Of a stretch of 64,000 nt of DNA, positions 28,560 through 36,891 are shown piece after piece. Position 1 is the stretch's first letter; every line of letters begins with the position of its first letter. The stretch covers positions 1,054,001 through 1,118,000 of the forward strand of contig NZ_JAEHFV010000001.1 of NCBI RefSeq assembly GCF_016522065.1, given 5' to 3'. The notes below the pieces were generated by a model, which was given only the letters and a program-made list of their open reading frames with translations, made no database searches and had not been told where the DNA came from. The position numbers and the translations under genes are program-made. The stretch comes from Flavobacterium agrisoli. GTDB taxonomy: Bacteria; Bacteroidota; Bacteroidia; Flavobacteriales; Flavobacteriaceae.

Positions 28560-29633
28560 TTATCTATTTTTAAGAACTTGGAGCAATTTCTCGTTGATAA
28601 AATAATTACTCTTTCCAATTTTAATTTTAGTCAAAAATTTATTTTCATCATCAGCCAAAGCATTCAAATAAGTTCTTGCTGTGTGTCGATGAATTTTAAG
28701 TTCACGTTCTAAAAATTCATATTTTGTGTAGGGATGTTTGAATATCGTGTTTATCAAATCATGACTATAAAATTTATGATTATTTCTAATTTTTATCTTA
28801 TAGTCGTCCATTAAATGTTTAATATTATTTACCACTATAATAGTATCCTTAGCTGTCAACTCGACTCCTTTTAACATCCATAAAACCCATTCTTCCCATT
28901 TATTTTCAGTTCGAACCTCCTGTAGTAGTCTATAATAATCTGCTTTATTTTTTATAATATAACTACTCAAATATAAAACAGGAATGTCTAATAACTTTTG
29001 ATGTACTAAAAACAACATATTTAATATTCTACCTGTTCTTCCATTTCCATCATAAAACGGATGGATGCTTTCAAACTGATAATGAACAATAGGCATTTTA
29101 ATCAAACCATCAACATCATGAAACCCTGGATCATTAATGTAAATTTCTAAATTAGAAAGTAAATCAACTATTTCAATATGATTTTGAGGTGGAGTAAAAA
29201 CAATTTCTTGCGTTTTTGGATTCTTCAAAACGGTTCCTGGTACTTTTCTAATTGGATGATTAGGCGATACAATTTCTTGAATTTTCTTTATATCGTTAAT
29301 CGTTAATATTCCTTTTTCCTTAATTATTGAAAAACCAAGTTTTAAAGCTCTTGCATAATTCTGAGCTTCTTTAGCCGCTTGCGAAACATTATCAAACTCT
29401 ATTGACGATTGGTACAATTCGTCGTCGGTTGTAACAATATTTTCAACTTCATTGCTGTCTTTTGCTTCTTGCAAGGAAATAGTATCAATTAATATTTGTG
29501 AGTTGGGTATTTTTTTTATTTCGCCCCTCAACTCTCCTAAAGCTCTGCTTGCTGCATTTAATGCTTTCAAAATTTTTACATTCTCTACATCATAAATTGG
29601 AGGTAATGGACTTACTATAAAATCTTCATTCAT
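28560..29633 (-). CDS. Class II Fic-domain protein (probable AMP transferase) with C-terminal winged helix
   Basis: 357 residues. The Fic core motif HPFYDGNGRTGR (191-202) is intact, with catalytic His191. An inhibitory-helix motif SNEVEN (60-65), fitting (S/T)xxxE(G/N), lies before the core, so this is a class II Fic protein whose Glu64 would block ATP binding. An N-terminal Fic_N-like region (about 5-90) and a C-terminal helix-turn-helix-like segment (EFLERELKIHRHTARTYLNAL, about 305-325) complete it. Such proteins AMPylate a target and may regulate their own gene; the target is unknown. Its upstream region holds repeated operator-like sites. It stands alone next to decayed genes, suggesting acquired DNA. 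Confidence 0.92.
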   Translation of the reverse strand: MNEDFIVSPLPPIYDVENVKILKALNAASRALGELRGEIKKIPNSQILIDTISLQEAKDSNEVENIVTTDDELYQSSIEFDNVSQAAKEAQNYARALKLGFSIIKEKGILTINDIKKIQEIVSPNHPIRKVPGTVLKNPKTQEIVFTPPQNHIEIVDLLSNLEIYINDPGFHDVDGLIKMPIVHYQFESIHPFYDGNGRTGRILNMLFLVHQKLLDIPVLYLSSYIIKNKADYYRLLQEVRTENKWEEWVLWMLKGVELTAKDTIIVVNNIKHLMDDYKIKIRNNHKFYSHDLINTIFKHPYTKYEFLERELKIHRHTARTYLNALADDENKFLTKIKIGKSNYFINEKLLQVLKNR

Positions 29634-29661
29634 ACTTATAGGTTTTATTTCATTTATAAAA

Positions 29662-29764
29662 ACGTATACTTATTTGTACATGTTTTTATTTGGTGTATAA
29701 AAATACCACTTATTTATACACGTTTTTACAACACGTATAAAAAACCACACTTTCTTATACACGT
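29662..29764. promoter_or_regulatory. Array of repeated TTATACACGT-like sites upstream of the Fic gene
   Basis: Two direct copies of TTATACACGT (29714-29723 and 29755-29764) alternate with inverted variants ACACGTATAA (29731-29740) and GGTGTATAA (29692-29700); diverged half-sites ACGTATA (29662-29668) and TTGTACATG (29674-29682) lie nearer the gene. Alternating orientation makes overlapping inverted repeats, as expected of a multi-site operator. The Fic protein's own helix-turn-helix could be the binder; this is inference. Confidence 0.5.
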
Positions 29765-30025
29765 CGCAAGTAACATACCTACTAAAATGGATTTTCTTAT
29801 AAACATTTTATATAAAACCAAAAAAAACACTACTCCTACCAAATCCTTAACATGAATCATTTTTTTGGCGGTATTAATCATGTTAATCAACTATATTTGC
29901 TAAAATTTCATAAAACAAAGTAATATAGAAACAGTCAAATAACAACATATAAAATTAGCGTTTAGCGAAAGAACCTGTATTCTGAAAATTCGACACTTCA
30001 TAATACCTACAGGGAAGTTTAGGCT

Positions 30026-30050
30026 AACGTTCACGCATAGCGTGGGCGTT
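30026..30050. repeat. Strong hairpin (11-base arms) in gene-free stretch
   Basis: AACGTTCACGC (30026-30036) and GCGTGGGCGTT (30040-30050) pair along all 11 positions if G-U pairs are allowed, with a three-base loop ATA. The two G-U positions pair only when the plus strand is transcribed. It is more GC-rich than its surroundings. The rest of 29770-30140 shows no gene; a CCTGTA/TACAGG inverted pair flanks about 29970-30013. Confidence 0.5.
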
Positions 30051-30140
30051 GCTTTGCTTTGTGGATTAGGTATTCGACCACCTCAGTAAACAAGTAATAG
30101 CAATTAGCCTGCGCTTCTTTTTTTGGAAAACCCAAAAAAT

Positions 30141-30312
30141 ATGCCCAGACTAAACTGGATTGGAAAAGACAAAATCATCAATCATCAAGAGTTCCTTATA
30201 AAGTATTGAATCACGAATATGGTTTTTCTGAAGAAGGTAAAACCAATACCGCTGTTGATTCTGGAAATCTTATCATAAATGGCGATAATCTTGAAGCCTT
30301 AAAATCATATAT
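30141..30312 (+). pseudogene. 5' remnant of a type III restriction-modification methyltransferase (Mod) gene
   Basis: An ATG at 30141 opens MPRLNWIGKDKIINHQ, then the frame must shift at about 30190 (one base lost) to continue EVPYKVLNHEYGFSEEG and SGNLIINGDNLEALKSYIA. Together these match the N-terminus of type III Mod subunits, which begin PxLNWIGK and reach the GDNLEALK block just before the DPPYNTG catalytic motif. The catalytic part is absent: after about 30312 the similarity stops. Without the shift the frame ends at TGA 30207-30209. Only a broken first 60 codons of a roughly 600-codon gene remain. Confidence 0.75.
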
Positions 30313-30456
30313 AGCCTCTAAAACATCAGTCCTTTTACATAAATCCTTAATTTCTTTTTCATTAAGGCTGTTTATTTCGCCAAGTGATAAATTAAGGAGT
30401 TCTTAGAACAAATTTGTTAAATGGTTTATAAAAAGAATTCTTTTTCATTCTGTAAA

Positions 30457-31479
30457 TTATTTTTGTTTAAGTACCCAGTGAATAATATATTCTTCTGCCT
30501 TTTCATTTATCTTGTAGATATCTTGGGTTACTACTGATATATCTTCATTGTTTAAGTAATGATTTAAACCTTCAAATACTTTAATTTCAATATTACTTTT
30601 GTTATATGATTTTAATAATTCAACGTTTTCAATAGGATCTACATGTATATCCTTTGACCCTATAATATATGACATAGGTATGGTTCGGTTTTTATAAGTA
30701 GGCTGAAAATCTGATCGTAGCAACTCTAGATAATTTGGAAAAGTAATATACCAACGAAAAGATTTCTCTTTAAAACCAGATTTTTTCATGGAACTAATGA
30801 TGACTTTTCTTAAATCCGTATTATTAAGTTCACTATTATTCGCAACAATATTATTTATACTATCAATTACTGCATATTTAGTAGCATCATCAGAATATTT
30901 TAAATTATGTTCTTGTTTATTTTCTCCACTTTTTATCTGATATTTAAAAAGTGATCCTCTACTAACTATTGGTGTTGACCATTGAAGCAAATAATCAACT
31001 TTAGCACCTTTTTCAATAGCTCCAATGGTAATAAATCCTCCTTCACTATGACCCAGCAAAACAATTTTTTTTCCCTTGACAATGTCAATCTCCTTCAAAC
31101 GTTTAATCAAGTAATAAAGATCCCATGCTTTAGAAATAATACCATTCTTAAGATGGCTATATTCTCCTTCGGAAGCTCCAAGCCCTTTTTCATCATACCT
31201 AAAAACAGCAATGTTCTTTTTTAAAAAATCTTCGGCCAAAACAAAATGGCAATTCCTAGTATCTTTTCCCGCTCCTGGAACTATGACAACTATTTTTTCA
31301 AAATTGCTTTTGGGTGTAGTTAGACTGCCTCGTAAAACAAAATTTTCAGTTTCATGTATGGCTGAAACATCGATATAATTATAATTCTGTTTATTAGTCA
31401 ATTCTTTCTCATAAGATAATGACTCTTGAGAATACCCAACAACTACAAAGAAGAATATTACTGTAAAATACTTAATCAT
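30457..31479 (-). CDS. Exported alpha/beta-hydrolase
   Basis: 340 residues from the ATG at 31479 (an ATG two codons upstream at 31485 is also possible). A signal peptide MIKYFTVIFFFVVVGYSQ targets it to the periplasm. The alpha/beta-hydrolase fold shows VIVPGAGKDTRN (oxyanion region), RYDEKGLGASEG, and the nucleophile elbow GHSEGG with Ser145. The late VDPIENVELL and LNHYLN supply candidate Asp and His. It resembles the serine aminopeptidase/dienelactone-hydrolase-like esterases common in Bacteroidetes. Substrate unknown. It lies beside decayed genes but appears intact. Confidence 0.85.
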   Translation of the reverse strand: MIKYFTVIFFFVVVGYSQESLSYEKELTNKQNYNYIDVSAIHETENFVLRGSLTTPKSNFEKIVVIVPGAGKDTRNCHFVLAEDFLKKNIAVFRYDEKGLGASEGEYSHLKNGIISKAWDLYYLIKRLKEIDIVKGKKIVLLGHSEGGFITIGAIEKGAKVDYLLQWSTPIVSRGSLFKYQIKSGENKQEHNLKYSDDATKYAVIDSINNIVANNSELNNTDLRKVIISSMKKSGFKEKSFRWYITFPNYLELLRSDFQPTYKNRTIPMSYIIGSKDIHVDPIENVELLKSYNKSNIEIKVFEGLNHYLNNEDISVVTQDIYKINEKAEEYIIHWVLKQK

Positions 31480-31657
31480 ATACATCTAACTAAAATAAAA
31501 TAAAAATTAATCTTGGTTCAAAACTAGAACCTAACCTATCTATTCACAAGCTCTAAAAAATGAAATTCGGAAAATAATTACTACAAAAAGTAAATTACTA
31601 AGAAAAAAGTAAAATTAATTTTCAAAGCAGTACCACCATAGTTTTATTACTAAAATT

Positions 31658-32804
31658 CTAAGATTGATCCGACAATAAAATTTTATCAATTATAAGTTCC
31701 TCTATTTCAATATAACTTAAATCAAACAAGTTTTCCAATATAGGTTTAAAGTTCTCTTGCTTAGTACTAATAAGTTTTATGATTCCATCTGCACCATGCT
31801 TTTCATAAACAAGTTTACAAATCATTCCACCTGTCGCAGATATTATAGAGTTATCAAACTCATTCCTTATTTTAAAATTAATGATATCATCTATTGTCAC
31901 ATTTTTATGCCTTTTTAAAACTTTTGAAGTTTTTTTTAATGCTTCTTCAAAACTTTCGTTCCAACCTGCACCTCCTAACCAGGTTGCAAGACCTTCAGTT
32001 ATAATCATTGGGCAACTTGCTGAATAGGAATTTGAATTATTAAACAACATATGAACAAATTAATGTGGATAATTTTCATTACTATATGTTGTAAAAATTT
32101 CACCTATATCAGGATATGCCTGCCCTCCTACATAAGACATCCAATATTCAAAATTATATAATTTGCCCAATGCATCATTATTAGGCAATAAATAATATTT
32201 AAAAGGAAGTATCTTTAATTTAAACCTTTTTGATATTATTTTACAGAAATCATTTGCTTTTATTGCTTCTTTTTTATTAAAAGTACAATCAGGATGTACT
32301 ACATAATTTATAAATCCATATTGATATTTCTCCCAATTTCTTGTATCATAATTTATACAATTTTCAAGTTTAAATGCGCCGTTAGAGTCTCTTACAGCAT
32401 AAAGTTTTGTTATATATTCTGGTATATTTTTCGTAATCTGTATCTGGAGATTTTGCAGAGAAAATAGTTTTAACTTGATATCTGTTAATACCAATACTAT
32501 CGATTTGTAAAATTTTTGGACTGTAATAACTATAATACTTTTGTGAACCACTATAAACAAACATTAAATTAGCTGATCTATCTATTTTATATTTTTTATT
32601 TTGCATAAAATATTCAACTTCTTTGGAATTCCAGTATGGATTTTTATAAATACTATCAGGTCTCGAATTAAGATAACTAGTGTATAATAAATACACCTTT
32701 TTTATTGAAGTTTTCGAAGTATCAACTCTGGCCGAAATACTTGGAAAAAATTTCTGAGCAAAGGATTGTAAAACAACTAAAAAAAAATACTTTTTATACA
32801 ACAT
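31658..32804 (-). pseudogene. Zinc metallopeptidase pseudogene, stop codon at the catalytic Glu of HExxH
   Basis: Three open pieces make one protein of about 380 residues. The first (32804-32382) has a signal peptide (MLYKKYFFLVVLQSFAQ) and reads to ...YEKYTRIYNKTL; a frameshift near 32395-32415 is needed to continue YAVRDSNGAFKLENC. The second piece ends NENYPH at a TAA (32062-32060), and in the same frame FVHMLF follows at once, so the ancestral motif HEFVH had its GAA codon changed to TAA. ITEGLATWLGG further on holds the probable third zinc ligand Glu of a gluzincin of the peptidase MA kind. Two independent lesions make this a pseudogene. Confidence 0.75.
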
Positions 32805-32806
32805 AC

Positions 32807-33193
32807 CTATCTAAATAATTTAGCAGTAAAATTACCATTTTCAATATTCAAAAGTGTATTTCCTATACCTGAGGTACCTGTAAAAAAACCTGTAGATGCT
32901 TTCTCAAACTTTGAAAGCCAGCAAATTTGATTATTATCAATTACTTTAGCTTTATCAATAATATTTTCTGCAATGATTTCACATAATTTCAAAATTCTAT
33001 TATTTTTAATTCTATCGTACAGTTTTATTAAATATAATATAGTCCCGGCACCACCACCTACCAAATCAAAGTCTTTATCTTCTATACAAGACTTTTCTAT
33101 CCAATTTAAAATCAAAGATATAGCATTATCGTTTAACTCGTTAATATTAATTCCCTCCTCAATATAAAATTCACTAATGTAAAAAGTATTCAC
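32807..33193 (-). pseudogene. LanC-like fragment, probably truncated
   Basis: 128 codons with two glycine-rich repeats of the lanthionine-cyclase fold: DLVGGGAGTILYLIKLYDRIKNN and STGFFTGTSGIGNTLLNIEN. LanC domains have seven such repeats over about 350-400 residues and carry zinc ligands in WCxG and CHG; neither is present here. An ATG at 33296 opens MNDIIKALNKAIR in another frame and stops at 33255, and the LanC frame is open from about 33273, so an upstream frameshift is likely. The stop codon is almost adjacent to the metallopeptidase pseudogene start. No precursor peptide or dehydratase gene is visible nearby. Confidence 0.55.
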
Positions 33194-33393
33194 AGGAAAA
33201 TTAAATAAAGAAATTTTGTTAAAACTAGATATTTTATGGTAATACTCGTTATAATCAACGAATTGCTTTATTTAGTGCTTTAATGATATCATTCATAACC
33301 ATTTATATACTTAGACAAGTATCTAAATACTTTTTAAATCTGCAAAAAAAGCAGTAACTTTTTACATCACTGGTTTAAACATTAAAAAAACAC

Positions 33394-34671
33394 TTAAAAC
33401 TTATGCTCCTCCTTACTAATCACCAGTAAAGAAACCAACGAAATACAGGCCGCAATCGTGAGATACATCCCTACTGAACCAATCCCGTATTTGTCAGATA
33501 ACCAAATGGCAACCATAGGCGCAAAAGCCGCACCCAAAATTCCAGCCATATTAAAAGTTAAGGAAGCTCCTGTGTAACGAACGCTTGTCGGAAATAATTC
33601 AGATAAAAATGTTCCTACCGGACCGTAAATGAACCCCATCAATGACATGCCTAAGCACACAAAAAAAGTTACTAAAAAGGTGCTACCCGAGTTTAAGAAA
33701 AAAGGAAAGGAAAAACCAAATATTGCAATGGCAACAGTAGTATTAATCAACATTTTTCTTCGACCAATTTTATCGGCAACCAAAGCCGATATCGGAATAA
33801 AAATGGCAAAAAACAACACCGAAAACAACTGAATCAACAACGCCTCGCGATTGGTAAAACCAACACTCTTAGTATTCCAATTCAGCATGAAAACGGTCAT
33901 TAAATAGAAAACCAAAAAAGTAGTGATTGCTGCCAAGGTCCCGAAAATCAATTGATTTTTATATTCTTTAAAAACGGTTACAAACGGAATTTTCACTTCT
34001 TCATGCTCGTTTTTAGCATTCTCAAATGATGGTGTTTCGCTAATTTTAGTTCGAATATAAAAACCTATAATGACCAAAAGAGAACTGGCAATAAACGGAA
34101 TTCGCCAACCGTAATCCATAAAATCTTCGGTAGACATTGCGTCTGTCAATAATAAAAAAGTGCCTCCTGAAAGGAGCAGACCTATTGGTGCTCCTAATTG
34201 CGGAAACATTCCGTACCAAGCTCTTTTGTTTGGTGGTGCATTTTCGATGGCCAATAAAACCGCTCCTCCCCACTCTCCGCCAAGACCTACACCTTGCCCA
34301 AAACGACACAGCATTAATAAAATAGGAGCTGCTACCCCAATACTCGCATAACTAGGCAGAAAACCAATACTCACCGTTGAAATCCCCATGGTTAACAAGG
34401 CGGCAACTAAGGTAAATTTACGGCCCACTTTATCGCCATAATGTCCAAAAAAAGCCGAACCCAATGGGCGAGATAAGAATGCGATTGAAAAAGTAGCCAA
34501 CGATTCTAAAGTGGCTACCGTTGCATTTGCTCCTGGAAAAAATAATTGCGGAAAAACCAACACGGCTGCATTGGCATAAATATAAAAATCAAAAAATTCG
34601 ATGGTCGTACCAATTAAACTCCCAAAAAGTACATGTTTAATAGAATTTACCTTCTTAGAACCTGCTTCCAT
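33394..34671 (-). CDS. MFS transporter of the metabolite:H+ symporter (MHS) type
   Basis: 425 residues with about 12 membrane segments. The start GSLIGTTIEFFDFYIYANAA and FLSRPLGSAFFGHYGDKVGRKFTL are hallmarks of the MHS group (relatives of ShiA, ProP and YhjE); RFGQGVGLGGEWGGAVLL is the conserved helix 5 block. These proteins import organic acids, osmolytes or similar compounds with protons. The actual substrate cannot be inferred because the neighbours are unrelated. The protein is an inner membrane protein and appears complete. Confidence 0.9.
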   Translation of the reverse strand: MEAGSKKVNSIKHVLFGSLIGTTIEFFDFYIYANAAVLVFPQLFFPGANATVATLESLATFSIAFLSRPLGSAFFGHYGDKVGRKFTLVAALLTMGISTVSIGFLPSYASIGVAAPILLMLCRFGQGVGLGGEWGGAVLLAIENAPPNKRAWYGMFPQLGAPIGLLLSGGTFLLLTDAMSTEDFMDYGWRIPFIASSLLVIIGFYIRTKISETPSFENAKNEHEEVKIPFVTVFKEYKNQLIFGTLAAITTFLVFYLMTVFMLNWNTKSVGFTNREALLIQLFSVLFFAIFIPISALVADKIGRRKMLINTTVAIAIFGFSFPFFLNSGSTFLVTFFVCLGMSLMGFIYGPVGTFLSELFPTSVRYTGASLTFNMAGILGAAFAPMVAIWLSDKYGIGSVGMYLTIAACISLVSLLVISKEEHKF

Positions 34672-34907
34672 TTAATAAAATTGTTAAAAAATTGCACAAA
34701 AGTCATTCTTATTTTTGAAAGAGGCAAATATTTCGATTTAATATTTTATGGCGCAATATTTTTTTACAATAAAAAAAAACAAAGACTAAATTATTAATAT
34801 CACAAATCGCCGTCGAAAACAATAAAAAATTTGGTTTATGTTAAAAAAAACGTAAAATTACGCCCTGATTAACATTATCTTAAAACTTAACTAACCCAAA
34901 TTTTAAA

Positions 34908-35516
34908 TTGAAAATCCAACTAAACCCAAAATACATTTTAGATGACAACATCTTATGGATGAATTTGAAATCTGGAGATGAACAAGCTTTTTCTAAATTA
35001 TTTGAGAAATATTATGCTGATTTAGTGCGCTATGGAAATTCTTTATGCGCACATAGCGAACGCGTGCAAGATTGTGTGCAAGATGTTTTTACTGATATTT
35101 GGGTTTACCGAGCCAATTTATCAGAACAAGTTTGTATTAAAGCCTATTTACTTAGTAGTGTTCGCAAACGCATAGCACGATTATACCAACGAGATTCATT
35201 TTTTAAAAAAGAACAAAATATTGATACGACCGAATTTTTATTCGATTTTTCGATTGAGCAGCAATTAATTGAAGATGAAGTTACGGCTGAAAAAGTGCTA
35301 AAACTAAATACCTATATTAACAACTTACCATCAAGACAAAAAGAAGCCTTGTTTTTGCGGTATCACGAACAATTATCGGTTAATCAAATTGCCGAAATTA
35401 TGTCGGTTAATTACCAATCGGCTACCAATATCTTATTTAGAGCAATACAAAAACTACGTTCCGAATGGAAAGAAAACTTAGTTATTTTGATATTCCTAAC
35501 TACATCGTTTATTTAA
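34908..35516 (+). CDS. ECF-type RNA polymerase sigma factor
   Basis: 202 residues from a TTG at 34908; an in-frame ATG at 34959 is an alternative start that still keeps region 2. Sigma region 2 is DEQAFSKLFEKYYADLVRYGNSL with DCVQDVFTDIW; region 4 is LPSRQKEALFLRYHEQLSVNQIAEIMSVNYQSATNILFRAIQKLR. It precedes a FecR-like anti-sigma gene and an STN-domain SusC, the classical FecI/FecR trans-envelope signalling arrangement: substrate binding at the outer membrane receptor frees this sigma factor to transcribe the import operon. Confidence 0.93.
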   Translation: MKIQLNPKYILDDNILWMNLKSGDEQAFSKLFEKYYADLVRYGNSLCAHSERVQDCVQDVFTDIWVYRANLSEQVCIKAYLLSSVRKRIARLYQRDSFFKKEQNIDTTEFLFDFSIEQQLIEDEVTAEKVLKLNTYINNLPSRQKEALFLRYHEQLSVNQIAEIMSVNYQSATNILFRAIQKLRSEWKENLVILIFLTTSFI

Positions 35517-35616
35517 ATTTTAAAAAAACATTAATTAATTTTAAAAAAAATCTTAATTAAATGAGTATATAATCGCGATAGTGTCCTTTTAGTAAATATA
35601 ACCCACATACTAAAAG

Positions 35617-36732
35617 ATGCAAAATCGGAATCAATATACTCAAGTAGAAGACTTTTTAGACGATAAATCGTTTCGTCAATGGATTCTACACAATACAAAT
35701 TCGGAGAATTGGGAAAGGTGGACTGTTGAACATCCCGAAAGAGCCAAACTAGTAGAAGAAGCTCGTATTTGTATTTTGGCCATGAAGGTGGATCAAACTC
35801 CCGTATTACAAAGTACGGTTTCCTCTGCCCTTCAACAAACTTGGAACCGCATTGCAACTAAAGAAGCAACTCTTCACCATACCGAAAATACTAGAATAAA
35901 AATATGGAATGCTCCTTGGTTCAAAAATACAGCTGCTTTATTCCTAATCCTACTTTCTATTGCATGGGGATTCAAACATTTTGTGTACACTACCGAAAGT
36001 GAGACTGTTTATGAAGAATTAATAATTGAAAATAATGAAGGACTGGTAGAACAAACCAACAATTCTAAAAACCCTCAAATTATAACCTTATCTGACGGAA
36101 GTTCCGTTTTATTACAACCCGAAAGTAAAATAAGTTACCCTAAAATTTTTAGCACAACCGAACGAAAAGTGTATTTGTCTGGTGAAGCCTTTTTTGAGAT
36201 AAGTAAAAACAAGAAAAAACCTTTTTATGTTTTTGCTAATGAAGTTATTACCAAAGTAGTGGGAACTAGTTTCCGAATTTGTGCTTTTGAAAACCAACCA
36301 AACGTAGAAGTAATTGTACGCACCGGAAAAGTTAAAGTAACATCTAACAATGAAAACTCAAAAACCAACAAGGAAGAAGTTACTTTATTGCCTAACGAAG
36401 CCATCCGTTTTGTAAGACAAACGGCCAAATTTGACAAAATAACCGATATTACTAAAGATGTTATTTTGAAACAAGCAACCAAAAATATTGAACAGCTTAG
36501 TTTTGAATTCACAGATATTCCGGTTAATCAAATATTTAAAACGATAGAACAAGCCTACCAAGTTGAAATTGATTTTCCAAAAGAAGCTTTAAAAAATTGT
36601 CATTTAACTACTTCGTTAAGCGATCAACCTTTGCCAGAAAAACTAAAAATTATTTGTAAAAGTTTAGGAAATAACACCACCTACGAAATGAATGGAAACG
36701 TAATTATCATCTCTTCAGAGGGATGCAACTAA
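35617..36732 (+). CDS. FecR-family anti-sigma factor
   Basis: 371 residues. N-terminal cytoplasmic part (1-100) with the sigma-binding region, one membrane helix (WFKNTAALFLILLSIAWGF, about 106-124), then the periplasmic FecR domain (about 155-260; ITLSDGSSVLLQPESKISYP and KVVGTSFRICAF) and a DUF4974-like C-terminal domain (about 295-370; FEFTDIPVNQIFKTIEQAYQVEIDF). It links the STN domain of the SusC protein to the sigma factor. The gap to the sigma gene is 100 bases with only AT-rich sequence. Confidence 0.93.
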   Translation: MQNRNQYTQVEDFLDDKSFRQWILHNTNSENWERWTVEHPERAKLVEEARICILAMKVDQTPVLQSTVSSALQQTWNRIATKEATLHHTENTRIKIWNAPWFKNTAALFLILLSIAWGFKHFVYTTESETVYEELIIENNEGLVEQTNNSKNPQIITLSDGSSVLLQPESKISYPKIFSTTERKVYLSGEAFFEISKNKKKPFYVFANEVITKVVGTSFRICAFENQPNVEVIVRTGKVKVTSNNENSKTNKEEVTLLPNEAIRFVRQTAKFDKITDITKDVILKQATKNIEQLSFEFTDIPVNQIFKTIEQAYQVEIDFPKEALKNCHLTTSLSDQPLPEKLKIICKSLGNNTTYEMNGNVIIISSEGCN

Positions 36733-36765
36733 AAAAATTGCCTATGTAATAATGATTAAAAAAAT

Positions 36766-36832
36766 GCACCGAAATGCTGTAACAAATCGGTGCTTAATTG
36801 GAATCAAAAATGCTTTCTGTAAAAAGCTTTTT
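36766..36832 (+). terminator. Two hairpins between the anti-sigma gene and susC
   Basis: First hairpin: GCACCGA (36766-36772) with TCGGTGC (36787-36793), a perfect seven-base stem. Second: GCTTT (36812-36816) with AAAGC (36823-36827), extended by A-runs and T-runs and followed by TTTTT. The second looks like a terminator for the sigma/anti-sigma transcript, so susC probably has its own sigma-dependent promoter downstream of it. Confidence 0.5.
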
Positions 36833-36891
36833 GAAGCGTTTTTTTAAAAAACACCTGTCTAAAAAGTATTAATTAAAACAAACCCAAAATT

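Noticed and set aside
30320..30412. Minus-strand peptide ELLNLSLGEINSLNEKEIKDL next to the Mod remnant
   Set aside because: It reads protein-like and might be another gene scrap joined to the remnant, but it has no start codon or recognisable family, so I did not annotate it.
32041..32070. Recoding of the TAA in the HExxH motif
   Set aside because: TAA is not a known selenocysteine or pyrrolysine codon, and a second frameshift is present upstream, so decay is the simpler reading.
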